Shown here piece after piece: positions 45,189 through 56,210 of a stretch of 64,000 bases of DNA (within the stretch, counting starts at the first letter, position 1; each line of letters begins with the position of its first letter). The position numbers and the translations under genes were made by a program. Under the pieces are notes generated by a model. The model did not search any database, was not told the origin of the DNA, and saw nothing but the letters and a program-made list of their open reading frames with translations. This DNA comes from Dendrocalamus latiflorus (Eukaryota > Streptophyta > Magnoliopsida > Poales > Poaceae): positions 24,965,339 to 25,029,338 of the forward strand of contig CM029634.1 in assembly GCA_017311315.1 (NCBI GenBank), read 5' to 3'.

Positions 45189-46870
45189 CTAAATGTGTAT
45201 AAGTCTACTACTGGTAGACATGCACGGAATAATTCACTGCAGGTAAATAAATAGTACAAAAGGTTCTCGCAATGTTTCAGAATTTTCTATGCATTTTTTA
45301 TAATTTTACTGCTAATTTCAGTGATTAAAAGCAATTTTCAGCAATTACAATTAACCAAAACAGCAAATAAATACAGAAAATACAGGGAATAATAATGGCA
45401 TAAATAAATAAGCTTCAAATGCTAAAACTAATTCAAAATTCGGATTCCCGAGGCCCTTTTATGCTAAAAATATGAAATTTCAGCAAATTCTGCAATTCCT
45501 GGGGGTTTTTACGCAAATTTCCAGTTCAAAGAAAAATTCGCGTAATTTTCTGATTTACCGAGGGGTTTTCTGCAAAATTCTGGACCCACTCGTAAATTTG
45601 AGGGTTATTCGCAATTTCCGGAACTGCGAGGCCTTATCTGCAAAAATCAGGACTCATATGCAAAATTTAAGGGCTTTTTTGTAGTTTCACAGAAATTCGG
45701 GGGTGTTTTCTTAAATTGACCAGTGCCCCTACCGGCCCTCCTTTTTTTCTCTCGGCTGGGCCCCCTTTTCCTCCCCCTGGCCCATCTTTTCTCCCCCACC
45801 GCGCGGCCCACCACTTCTCCCTCCCCCCCACCCGCGGCCCACCTTTTCTCCCTCTCCCCCCCCCCCGCGGCCCACCCGGCCAGCCCATCACGCCCGGTGG
45901 CTAGGGTTTACCCTAGCCACCTCACCGAGCGGCGGCGGCTCTTTTGAGCGGGAGGCGGCAATTTCAGGAGTGGGCGGCGGGAGGCGTTGGCCGTAGGCGG
46001 CGCGCGACGGGAGGCGCCGGCGTGCAAGCGGCGCACGGCGTGAGGGCGTCGGCCACAGGCGGCGCGCGGCGGGAGGCGCCCAGGCGGGCGCGGACGGCTG
46101 GGGCCGGCGGAGGCGCCGTGCAGGGCGCGTGCGGCCGGCGAGTTAGGTGGAGGCCGCGTGCAGGCGGCGGCGCGCGTGCAGGGAAAACCATGGCGGCTAC
46201 GGCCGGAGCCGGTGCAGCGGTGGACCGGGGAGCCAAGGCGGAGGGGCCGGGCAGTGCAACCCATGAGCGACGGCGACGGCAAGGCGCGGCCGGGCGGTGG
46301 TGGCGACTTCGGCCGGCGAGGCGGCGGCTGCTCGGGCGGCGGGCCGAGGCAAGCACGAGCATGCGGGCGCAGAAGCCAAAGCGCCGGTGGCCGGGATTTG
46401 CGCATGCGGGCGCGGTAGCCGAAGCGGCACGCGTACGGGCGCGGGAGTCGAGGCGTCGACGGCATGCGTCATGCGGGGCGCGTGCCAGCGATGAAGAGGC
46501 CATGGCGGGCGCGGTCTGCCGGCCAGCAGTGGCACCAAGGCGGGCACGCTTCGAGCGGCGGCCATGGGTGGCGCTTGGCCAGGGCATGCATGACCGGTGG
46601 TGTTTCCGTCATCTTCGGGCACGGGTGGTGCGCAGCGGCATGCGGGCCGGAGGCGGGCGTGCGTGATGGCTGGTGCTTTAGGCGAAAAAGGCGGCAGCCA
46701 TGCGGGGCAGACGTTGGCCTTGGCGGCTTGCCGTGCGGCCAAGAGGAAGTGATGGTGGACCGGCAACAGGCCGACGGCCATGCTTCCTCCTTTTTTTTGT
46801 GCATTGTCATGCAGATACCAATGCAAACCATACAGAAAACATACAACAATTTTTGTTTCCAATCTATGAT
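45189..46870. other. GC-rich leader of the Copia element
   Basis: Between gag and the primer site is about 2 kb with no recognisable retroviral protein. About 45440-45710 contains repeated short motifs such as TCTGCAAAATTC and GGGGTTTT. About 45720-45890 is C-rich. About 45940-46700 is very GC-rich and open on both strands in several frames (Arg/Gly/Ala/Pro-rich), with no domain I recognise. It may be captured host sequence, but I cannot identify a donor. Confidence 0.5.
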
Positions 46871-46871
46871 G

Positions 46872-47079
46872 CAATCAATATCCACCCCGTTTCGCAATCT
46901 ACCGATCGACATTGTGCCGGCGATTTCAGATCTGCTCGCGGTAGATTTAGGGCGGATTTGCATCGTTCTACAGTGCAATCAACATCTACCCCGTTTCACA
47001 ATCTACCGATCGGCATTGTGCCGGCGATTTCAAGTCTGCTCGCAGTAGATTAGGACGGATTTGCACCGTAGAATTTCAA
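46872..47079. repeat. 104-bp tandem duplication next to the primer site
   Basis: Units 46872-46975 and 46976 to about 47079 share CCGTTTC(G/A)CAATCTACCG and ATTGTGCCGGCGATTTCA. They lie about 100 bp from the primer-binding site in the element's leader. Confidence 0.9.
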
Positions 47080-47166
47080 TCTAGAACGCGAAAAGAAAAT
47101 ACAGATTCAAAAGCGATCTAGAAAATTCAATCTGTGCTTCGATGATTACCTCGTTCACCGGAGCGA

Positions 47167-47182
47167 AGTCGTGCTGATAACG
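47167..47182 (-). other. tRNA primer-binding site of the Copia element
   Basis: The minus-strand sequence CGTTATCAGCACGACT directly abuts the LTR. It is a TATCAGCACGA-type primer site common in Copia elements. Confidence 0.85.
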
Positions 47183-47417
47183 TGTTGAGGAACCATCGCT
47201 GGCGACCAGTCCGAGCGATTCCTCTGTTTAGAACAAGAACGAATCAATCACAGAATAATAGATTGAACACACAGAGAGATAGAGAGAACTCCTGGTCTTT
47301 CTTTATTGCTTTCATTCATGTGTACATAATGAGGGGGTATATGTCCCTATTTATAGACTACAATGAGGTGCCCACCATGGGCCCTGGGCTGCTGGCCCAG
47401 GCCCAGGTTTCTTAACA
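47183..47417 (-). repeat. Copia 5' LTR (in element orientation)
   Basis: 235 bp with the same ends as 40079-40313. It contains a TTATAGACTA box-like stretch and (CA)GAGAGATAGAGAGA. Confidence 0.95.
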
Positions 47418-48609
47418 ATCTGCATGTAGTTTCTTTCTCTGAATATTGTCAGCATGTAGTGGTTTCTGAATTTGTTCAGCATGTTTCCAGATGGGCCGAC
47501 TCTTTCGGATCTTGCATGATCCAGAGGGAGAATCGGAGCACTAACTTGCATGTAACTCAGTCGTGTAGTCAGTCAGCAATAAAAGAACAAAGAAGCAGCG
47601 GCTGCCATCAAGAGATTTCAAGCAAGTGCTGAGCTACAAAGTGGCTGCAAACTAAAGGTCTTTCGAACTGACCGTGGAGGTGAATTTAGGCCTGGGCAAA
47701 ATACCCGCTACCCGTTACCCGTACCCGAATTACCCGGACTCGAACCCGAAATACCCGAACCCGAGGTACCCGATCCCAAATTCGGATAGCGATTCTGATT
47801 ACCCGAAATTAGTTTGGGTAGTTCGGGTAATATCCCCCGGTACCCGAACTACCCGAATTACCCGAATTGTCTGTAAATTACCCGAATTGTCGGGAAATTA
47901 TCTGTAAATTACCCGAATTGTCTGTAAATTACCCGAATTGTCGGGAAATTAGCTGGTTTTCTGTAAATTCGGGTATATCGGGTATACCCGAACCCGAACC
48001 CGAATTATCGGGTACCCGAAATTGCGGGTAGTGTTTTTTTGGGGCTAATATCGGGTAGCAGTTTTCATTACCCGAATTTCGAATTACCCGAACTACCCGA
48101 CCCGAAAAATTCGGGTAACCCGAACGCCCAGGCCTAGGTGAATTTACTTCCACGGAGTTTGGAAATTATTGGGCTGACCAAGGAGTTACGCGGCACCTAA
48201 TAGCCCCCTATTCTCCTCAGCAGAATGGAGTCGTCGAGCGACGAAATCAAACCATCGTTGCGATGGCAAGGAGCTTGCTAAAGGCAAAGGGAGTGCTGGG
48301 TTGTTTTTGGGGTGAAGCAGTGGCTACTGCTGTCTACATTTTGAACCGGTCTCCCACGAAGAGCTTAGATGGCAAGACACCATTTGAGGCTTGGTTTGGA
48401 AGACGCCCAAGTGTGCATCACTTCCGCACATTTGGGTGTGTTGGCTATGTCAAGATAGTGAAACCAAATCAAATGAAATTAGATGATCGGAGCAAGCCTA
48501 TGGTTTTCATCGGGCACGAGGAGGAGTGCAAGGCTTACAGGATGTATGACCCTATGTCAAGGAAGCTACATATTTCCCGTGATGTTGTATTTGATAAAGA
48601 GAGGAAATG
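47418..48609 (+). pseudogene. Copia integrase relic interrupted by a hAT MITE
   Basis: The plus strand encodes an integrase. The part before the MITE has KVFRTDRGGEF. After the MITE (from 48137) it resumes with the C-terminal half: QQNGVVERRNQ, MARSLLKAKG, FWGEAVATAVYILNRSPT, GKTPFEAWFGRRP, FGCVGY and a final DVVFDKERK. It then hits a stop at 48608, and no RT follows. The upstream portion of this element lies before 40078, because the young Copia inserted into it at ATCTG. This is therefore a three-level nest. Confidence 0.88.
47687..48136. mobile_element. hAT-type MITE built of ACCCGAA/TTCGGGT motifs
   Basis: The terminal inverted repeat TAGGCCTGGGC is at 47687-47697 and, as reverse complement GCCCAGGCCTA, at 48126-48136. 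The 8-bp duplication GGTGAATT flanks it (47679-47686 and 48137-48144), diagnostic of hAT insertion. It is 450 bp and non-coding. The interior contains more than 25 copies of ACCCG or CGGGT, mostly as TACCCGAA or TTCGGGTA, with several tandem TGTAAATTACCCGAATTG units near 47868-47945. Confidence 0.95.
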
Positions 48610-48621
48610 AACCCTCGTATG

Positions 48622-48990
48622 TCTTAGGCCACTTTACCAAGTATAAAATAGAGCATGGAGCCTTCGGGCTTCGTGCCACTTTACCGAGTATAAAACACTG
48701 AGACACTAGTTCACCTTGGGCCACACTACATAGTATAAAAACGAGCGCAGATCCTCTAAACTCCATGCCACTCTGCAGAGTATGAAGCGCCAAGACCCTC
48801 ATGCATCCCAGGTCATTCTACAGAGTATAAAATAAAGCGGGAATCCTCCAGGCCCCATGCCACTCTGCGGAGTATAAAGCGCTAGGACCCTCGTGTGTCT
48901 TAGGCCACTTTATAGAGTATAAAATAGAACGCGAAGCCTCCAAGCTCTGTGCCACTCTATGGAGTATGAAATACTCTGCGGAGCATAAAA
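48622..48990. repeat. 46-bp satellite with GAGTATAAAA cores
   Basis: AGTATAAA or AGTATGAA occurs near 48640, 48686, 48732, 48778, 48823, 48871, 48915 and 48962, then AGCATAAA near 48980. Each is preceded by a CCACTCTGCGG-like stretch. The spacing is 44-48 bp. It directly follows the Copia integrase stop. Confidence 0.9.
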
Positions 48991-50051
48991 TAAGCCACTA
49001 AGCTCCGCGCTCAACTCCGCCTCATCGCCGTTAGCTTGCTGGCCTTCGCGTCGTGTCCATTATGCATGGCTTCGTCACGGTGTTTGCTCTGCGTGGCTCA
49101 GTCGGCATGTATAATGTGGTCACGGGTGCCAGCTTATAGTGTGTCTCTTGCATGCTCACAAAACCAAAAGCCAGTAAGCAGTTAATCAGTAGGTGTACTC
49201 TTGCACTATTAGAACAGGGAGTGCCTTGCCCTAGCGATAGGCCCGGTGAATATCATATGCCTTTACGTGCGTCCCACCATAGAGTGCCCTGCTATAGTGG
49301 CGTCCTCGATGAATATCGCTTTTTTTGCGCACGCGTCCCACCAGGGAGTGCTCGCCCTCCATGGGTATCATTTTTCAAGGTAGGGGAACAACAGAGGCAG
49401 GGTCTCGACGGGACGACCACAACTTTGCCGCCTACATAGTAGGCATTGCCTCAGTATGGTGGCCCAATAGTGACGGCTTTGCCTCTACGCACCACATGCT
49501 CTTGAAGGCAACTACGACTTCGTTAGGGTTAGTGGACGGGTTCCAATAGGCTCGGGGCATCTAGGTCCCCGAGGGGCTTAGGTAGTTAGCTACGTCAGCT
49601 CGTCCCATGAACATCGAAGCTTACTAACGAGGAAGTACTGTTGTGAAGTACCTAACTCCTTAAGTTCTAGGATTGACTAGTGGGCTTTAGAGCAGATCTA
49701 ATATAATAGTGTTATATATATAAAGAAATATACGGATTTATTCTTATCTTGTTTTAATTATCGAGAAGAATGAAGTACGCCATTTGTATATGTAAAGCCT
49801 CATGTGGTAAAAAAGGATGAGGTCCACTCATTTTTTATTTACTCATCAGTTCTATCGTACACGTGTAACCTCTAGTTAAGCCTACATCACTTACGGAGAA
49901 AGAGTATCACTTATGAAGAAAGAGTATCACTACACGTGTACCGCCAATGCCACAACACAAACACCTCCAGCTTGTTAGCTGCTTCAAAAAGAGGCCAGAC
50001 ATGTACTCGATCGCTAGGGAAAAGGCTGCTTGATCGGTTGCCTAAATTTAA
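48991..50051. other. intergenic sequence with short direct repeats
   Basis: GGGAGTGC(C/T)(T/C)GCCCT and GCGTCCCACCA recur at about 49217-49360 (imperfect units about 60-120 bp apart). No gene is supported. Confidence 0.4.
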
Positions 50052-50559
50052 GGGCGTCCGCAATGGTAATAGCTAGTACTAGCTATATAGTCAGCTGACG
50101 TGGAGGTGAGAGACAAAAGCAAAGACTATTTTATACTGTTGGACCCACATGCTCCTCTCTCATGTTCTTGGACTACGTGAAATAGATCAGCTATTTGCTT
50201 GTCGCTAGTGACTACTCTCTCTCCTACTTTTTCCTTGCCACATCAGATCTAGCTAACTAAGAGCAAGTACAATAGTATAGTCAACTAGTGGCTATAACAC
50301 TTGTCCATTTCATCTATAGCCTTCAAAAAAATAGTTCATACAATAAGGTAGCTATTACAATAACTATTTGGTCCCACGTGTAAGAGAGTGAAATGCATAT
50401 TTTTGCGTGCTATAGCTAGCTGTAATTTAGTAGCCAGCTTCCTTCTCTCTCTTCCTTTCTCTCTCTGCCACGTAAGATTTAGTTGATATTATATTTACTA
50501 TAGTCTACTGACTAAGCCTTATTGTACATGCTCTAAATAGCCAGCTGTTGGAGACGCCC
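50052..50559. mobile_element. Tourist-like MITE hosting a second MITE
   Basis: The outer ends GGGCGTCCGCAATGG and GAGACGCCC are an inverted pair. TAA precedes the left end and TAG follows the right end, a degraded 3-bp duplication. It is interrupted at 50261-50533. Confidence 0.75.
50261..50533. mobile_element. Tourist-type MITE inserted in another MITE
   Basis: The ends GAGCAAGTACAATA and TTATTGTACATGCTC are inverted repeats. TAA flanks both sides (50258-50260 and 50534-50536), the PIF/Harbinger target. It is 273 bp and non-coding, with a central GGTCCCACGTG. Confidence 0.9.
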
Positions 50560-50939
50560 TAGAGTAGTACTATCGGGGTGGCCATTCTTGGTATGATGAC
50601 ATTGGGTCAAAATTTGCCGGAAGGAAGGATGCATGGTCTAAGCACTTGATTACCAAGCGGATATGTTCTAGATGGCTTTAGTTTTTCGTGTTTAGCAGTT
50701 AAAAGCTATTTTAAAATAGCAGCCTTTTAATTTTAGCTTTTTAGGCAACCACTCAGGTGTTTGACTTGAATCTTTGTTCGAGATTCATCCTCGCTGTACG
50801 TATTTGTGTAGAACCGGATAGGTAATACTGGGATAACTAATGTTTTAAATTTTTTTCACAAGTTATCATTTACTCTAATAGCTACAAAGTTATGAAAATT
50901 ATAATAATAAATCAACTGGAAAACCAAATATTCTCATAG
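50560..50939. other. intergenic sequence
   Basis: A short imperfect hairpin (AAAAGCTATTTTAAAATAGC) lies near 50700. Nothing else was recognised. Confidence 0.35.
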
Positions 50940-51425
50940 CTAAGCAAAAACAGTCAGAAAAAACAATATGGTCGAATTTTGACTACGTGGTCGAAAGTCC
51001 CACAAATCTGAGCGCAACCTGATCGGAAAGACACAGTGGTCGAAATTCGACTATCAGTCGAAAATTAACGTGGTAGAAATTCGACTCGAGTGGTGAACGA
51101 CCAGAGAGTGGCCGAAAACCAACGTGGTTGAAGCCAACGTAGTTGAAGGCCAACGTGGTCAAAATTCGACTCGAGTGGTCGAAAACTAACGTAGTAAAAA
51201 ATCAACATGATCGGAATCAGCGTGGTCGAAGGCCAAATCAATATGGTCGAAACCAACATGGTTGAAGGCCAATGAGCAGTCTAAAACGATGTGATTGAAT
51301 CAGGTCGGAATACGACCAGTGAGATCGACGACCAGTGAGTGGTCGAAGATCCAAGGTCGTTGAAAAGAGACAATGTGGTTGAATGCCTGATCATGGTCAA
51401 AAATTTCAATGTGGTCGAAAAACTA
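50940..51425. repeat. irregular GTGGTCGAA array
   Basis: GTGGTCGAA or close variants (GTGGTTGAA, ATGGTCGAA, GTAGTTGAA) occur about 20 times in 480 bp. They often alternate with ATTCGACT or CCAACGTG, so some pairs form GTCGAAATTCGAC palindromes. Unit length varies from about 17 to 40 bp. Confidence 0.85.
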
Positions 51426-54400
51426 GAGAAAACAGATGACAACAGAGGCTTTCAGCAGAGTTTTAAAAACTAAACTTAATGTAACATTTGATCTGTAGAT
51501 CCAAATGACATGAAACTTTGCAGGGATCTTCTCTATGGTATTGTGAACCTATTCCAACAAAAAAATCATGAGAATCATGGCCAAAGTTGAGAGTTTTTTC
51601 AATTTTTTGCAAAAGTTTCCCCACTATTACAATGAGGGAAATCCGTTAACGCCACACACAAGGGTTTTACTCACACAAGTTCACTTATGCATGCTTTTTA
51701 AAGCGCATAAGTGTGCATTCGCTAAATTCTTATCCTTGATCCATCTTGATCAAATCAGCTCCACCATGACCAAAACTGTTCTCCAACACATCACCCATGC
51801 GCCGCGGTTTTGATCTAAGATGGTTTCTGTTATTTTGGTTAAACTACCAAAATGCCATTCGTTGACCCGGTCTTTATCAACTTTTGCAAGCAATCGTCAT
51901 GCTTGCCATGTGTAGGTGCACTACTAATTTGCCACGCACCACCAAGTCTCTCACGTCCCGTTTCCATCGAACCATGGCTCACTTGGCCTGTGCAAGCCAC
52001 ATGGTGCCACCCCCGCCGTTCGAAGTCGCCATCAACACTTCCCACATTTCTCGTGTCATGCTTGAGCTCACCATCTCACTCGGCATCCTCGATCGTTCTA
52101 GTTCTCAGCTTCTCCCTAAGCCTAGCCCCGATCTTCGCTGTTGACCACAGTTGACTCTAAGCGACCCTGCACATCCAAGACAAAAATCGTTTCCAGGCAC
52201 AAATTCTTCACAAGTTGACCTACGTTAGTCAAGACATACATCGTGCAATCTTAATCCAATGATCCAAGTCATCCTATTTCAATCCATGACCCAAATCCCA
52301 AAATCCTCAAATTCTACCCAAAACCAAACCAGTCAAAGAGCGATCTTTGCAAACTCACTTAACCACTCTACAAATATTGCAATGGTTCATCACAATACTA
52401 ACTTAGACCTTCTCACATGGTCTTTCAATCTCCCCCTTGATGAACCCATTGGCAATACTAAAAAAAAAATACAAATTGGAGGTGGTTTTAGAAGAAGAAT
52501 TTTACAAAGCGAGCTCCAAAATGGTCACAAAAAGAATGCAATATAACTAAAAAAACCATATGAAGTAGAAATGGAGTGAAGCCACTGAAAATAACAAATT
52601 TTCTATAAAAGGCTTCAAATCCACTAGATGAGTTGGGAAATCTCACTGTAGGTCCAAATGAAAGAACAATGGTTTGATTTGACCTTGATCATAGTGAGAT
52701 GAGATCATACTCTACTATAGCTCTACCATTCCCATCTAGGACTCTGCTTGCCCGCGCTATAAAAGCGTGCTGTGATCGCCCAGATCGAGCACCCCGAGCT
52801 ACCGCACCTCTTAGCTCTCGCCGACACCTTGATTTCACCGTCTTCACGCTAGAATTCGAGTTTGTGCTGCTCCCTTAATATCTAACTCCAACAAGCCATC
52901 GCCACCATTCCAGAACCCCTTTATCTTCACCGAGTAGTGTGCCAGCTTCCCTTTGACCCGAGCCACCTATTTCGCATCTCGCCGAGACTTGCCGATGAAG
53001 GTATGCCAGAGTTCGTCGTCCACCCGATTCTCTCCATCATTGCATCTCGCCGTCGGTAGTCCCCATCGACCATTGGTCCCCACACCAAGGTCAAAAGTGT
53101 TGCATTGATCCCAGGAAGCCAACGCACGCCATGCTGACTCCCACCATCAATCGAACCATCATCGCTGACCATCGCGCCATGCCCCGTAGCCGCATCTGAG
53201 CTGCTAGATTGCTTTGTTGTCGCATGAGGAAGATTCTGGTGACCTCACCAACGTCTAGGTTGCCACCATTAACCATCATCGTCACTGAGAACCCTTGGCC
53301 GTTGATCTGTCCCAATCAGTAGCCTATGTGCCAAGTCCACATCAGCACAACCATCCCGTGTGTCCACCAAGTGTATGCCATGTTAGCCCTAGCTACCAGC
53401 TTAACCCACCGCAATGCTCTGCCACGTCATTGGCCATGTGCCAGCCATGTTAGTGCCATGTCACTCCTTTTGACCACGTGTCAAACCACGTCATGCCTGA
53501 TCACCATGCCATGTCAGCCAAGTCCTAAAAGGCTTGGTGGACTTAGTATACTGTGGACCGAGCCAGAAACATATGGACCCCACTATTAGATTTTTTTCTT
53601 AATTTTGAAGAAAATATTCTCCTTTCCCTCTCAATTTCAAAGAATTTATTTTCCCGATAAATCTTCTAAGAGTCCATTCTCATCGATACGACCTTCGATT
53701 GACCCGATTATTCTTCCTAAATTCATCTAAAACTGAGCTCTTCCTTTTAGTTATGTTTTGTTAGTTTTGGATTTTTTTTAGTTTATTTTGTTTCATTCAC
53801 TTTCTCTCTTATTAGATAACATCTTTGAAGGTACATAAGAAGGAATTGAAGACCGAGAAGTGGTAACTGGGCAAGGCTATAGCAAGTCATGACCTTTGAT
53901 TATTTTGAACCTATTGTTTCAAATCTAATTATTATTATTTTGTTTTAAATTATTATGTATTGCTAATTTATTACAAACCCTTATACTTGGTAGTTATTAA
54001 CCAATTTTGATTAAATCTCTCATTGGATAATTTGAATGTCGTGGTTTCATTATCACCATAGTATGGTTAATTATCTAGTAATACAATATTAGTATTCACT
54101 TGTGTTGTACATCTAGTATGCTTAGCCATGTTTGGTGGTACATTGGGCTCATCGTCACATTGATCAATTAATTGATTTTGACTTAATGAGATATTGAATC
54201 GTGGTGGTCAGCCACACTAATAAAATTTATGTACCATGGCATGGGTAGTGTTATTGGTCTTGGTTAAACAAAATAGTTTCCACTTGGGTGAGTGATTGTG
54301 TACTAAAGAGGGTGTGGTTAACACATTAGGATGTAGATGCCTCGCCTAGGTATTGATTAAGGACTTAACTTTATGCACCATCAATCTGAGCCTTATCATA

Positions 54401-55775
54401 CAACCAAGCAATTGAGCATTGTAACGGCCTTGTCGTGATCTCTCTGCCACAACCCAACGAATTGTGTTAATCGTGTGGCAATATGAGGTGATATTGTCTT
54501 GTGATTAAAGTTTTGCAATATCTACAATGTAAAGCTATTCAAATAGCCATGTCCCCGGTTATGGATAATGGTCAGTGATTTCACACGAGAGGTAGAACTT
54601 CATAAAATCTTGGTTGGATTTGGTTAGGGGGATGAATGGTTAGTTCACTTTTGGTTTACTCAATTCTTTTGATTTATTTCCTGATTATTTACTTTCAAAG
54701 TTCGCTTTTAATCTATTTATTGTATTACTCTAAATTGTTGCTTTATGCAAAAATAATCATTCAACCATCATTTGATAAGCCTTGCATAATTATATATTAC
54801 ATGTTGTTACAAACGACTTACTGAGTACTCTATGTACTCATAACTATATATTTTTTTGCTCAGTTGCTAAGGAAGAATCATATCAACCAGAGATACTTGA
54901 AGGAGGATTCTTTGATGACATCTCGAATTAGGATTTTGCTTCCCAGTCAAATGCCTGTGGCATGTTGAATGGCTACTAGTTTATCTTTATTTTCCATTGT
55001 TAGTTTGTTAGGCCCTTCAGTCTATTATTTGTAAGCTTGACTATAAGGTCGTTACTCTGATAATTAATAATATTTTGATTATGGTGGATATTTCATCTGT
55101 GGCATGAGGAGGAAGACGGATAGCAGGAATAACTTGTAGAGCTAGAAGCTCGGAGACTAACTCACCCTAGCAGTGGCTACAGTGGACTAGCAGTACGGTG
55201 GCTATTTCATCCCTACTCGACGGTCACTACCTCCACTGAGCTCCGCAACCACTGCCTCCACTTGGAAGCTGATGATGGGATTTGGTCCGATCTTCTGATG
55301 AGAACAATAACTACAATTGATATGACGTTGATGATGAGCCTACTTGACCAAAATGACCAAGTCTGTCCTGCAATCGCTACAACACACTCTTATCATTACC
55401 AACTGTACCTAACACAGATGATCTTTCCTACAAACAATTGAGAATCAAGTAAGAAAGAAATAAGTGTGATTTGAATTGTGGATAAAATATGAAGTTTCTT
55501 TGAACAATGGGTAGGCCTGAAGTCATCGTAGTTGGTCTAGTCGACATAAGTAGATAACTGATGTTTTCTGAATGAAAATTAATCTAAATAAGTCTAAGGA
55601 CTAGCAATGGTGGCCACAAAGGTTATAAAGAGGTGGTAGCCAAGGAGGGGGTCAACCTAGGGTTTGTGTGCCACTAGGGGCGCACACAAGCTAGGTTCGG
55701 ATCCCAACACTATTACAAGGCCTAAGTTGGCCCAATAGGTGATGCAACACCTCTCAATGCAGATTGTGACATGTT
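51426..55775 (+). repeat. long non-coding stretch, probable gypsy-related sequence
   Basis: There is no convincing gene in 4.3 kb. About 54530-54570 carries the CTATTCAAATAGCCATG block shared with about 950, and about 54824-54845 carries the GAGTACTCTATGTACTCA block shared with 30514 and 58590 (minus). A CT-rich, Pro/His-type stretch lies at 52900-53550. It is best read as one or more old non-autonomous LTR elements. Boundaries cannot be set. Confidence 0.4.
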
Positions 55776-56210
55776 GATAGTAAATCTGAAGGTGGGGCTA
55801 GATCTGTTGGAAAGGTCTCATCATAAGCTTTCCATCAAGTATCGAACACCTCCAACAAACTTCGTATATTAAAGTTATGATTATTTGAATTCTGTGCTAT
55901 CAGGCTAACTCTGAATTGGTCTGGAAATGAAATAAGTTAGCCTGGACTTTGTGGTAGTAGTGCTGCTCCTCTCACCTTTGTTCCTGAGTAGAATAATAAG
56001 ACATGACTTAGGTAGCAATCCATCCTCAATAGAAAAATTATGAACTCCTAGAAACGAGCTCACTTGATGATTCAATTATCGTGCACATACCCTCATCATA
56101 GTTCCTTGACTAGAATCTTATAGATGAGTCTTGTGTGTATCCAAGGAATTAATGTCCTCATCAGTAGTGGCCACCTCTGCTGAAGCCATGGTGTAGGACG
56201 ATGAATCTAT
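55776..56210 (-). pseudogene. gypsy polyprotein C-terminal tail, second copy
   Basis: The plus strand at 55788-55900 aligns by eye with about 140-250 (GAAGGTGGG(A/G)CTAGATC, CTTTCCA, AACACCT, AAGTTATG). Upstream on the minus strand (about 56075-55975) short frames read LNHQVSSFL and LPKSCLIILLRNKGE. These match the polyprotein tail type seen at 231-653 but with frame breaks. It is more decayed than copy 1. Confidence 0.5.

Larger units (their letters stand above)
40079..47417 (-). mobile_element. young Copia retrotransposon, 7.3 kb, Ale-like
   Basis: Two 235-bp LTRs (40079-40313 and 47183-47417) differ at four positions (about 98.3% identity). The perfect 5-bp duplication ATCTG flanks the element at 40074-40078 and 47418-47422. 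The internal orientation is minus: the primer site CGTTATCAGCACGAC lies just inside the 47183 LTR, and the polypurine tract AAGGGGGG lies inside the 40313 LTR. The coding region (45188 to about 40930) has gag, protease, integrase, RT and RNase H in Copia order but many stops and frameshifts. About 2 kb of GC-rich non-coding sequence lies between primer site and gag. A decayed pol between near-identical LTRs suggests it was mobilised in trans. Confidence 0.95.

Noticed and set aside
45908..46874. Open frames up to 240 codons in the Copia leader
   Set aside because: High GC and absence of stops on both strands explain them. No domain, no consistent start context.
49203..49240. Possible CACTA terminus (CACTATTAGAACAGG)
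   Set aside because: No matching inverted end, no subterminal repeats and no transposase nearby. CACTA alone is too short to count.
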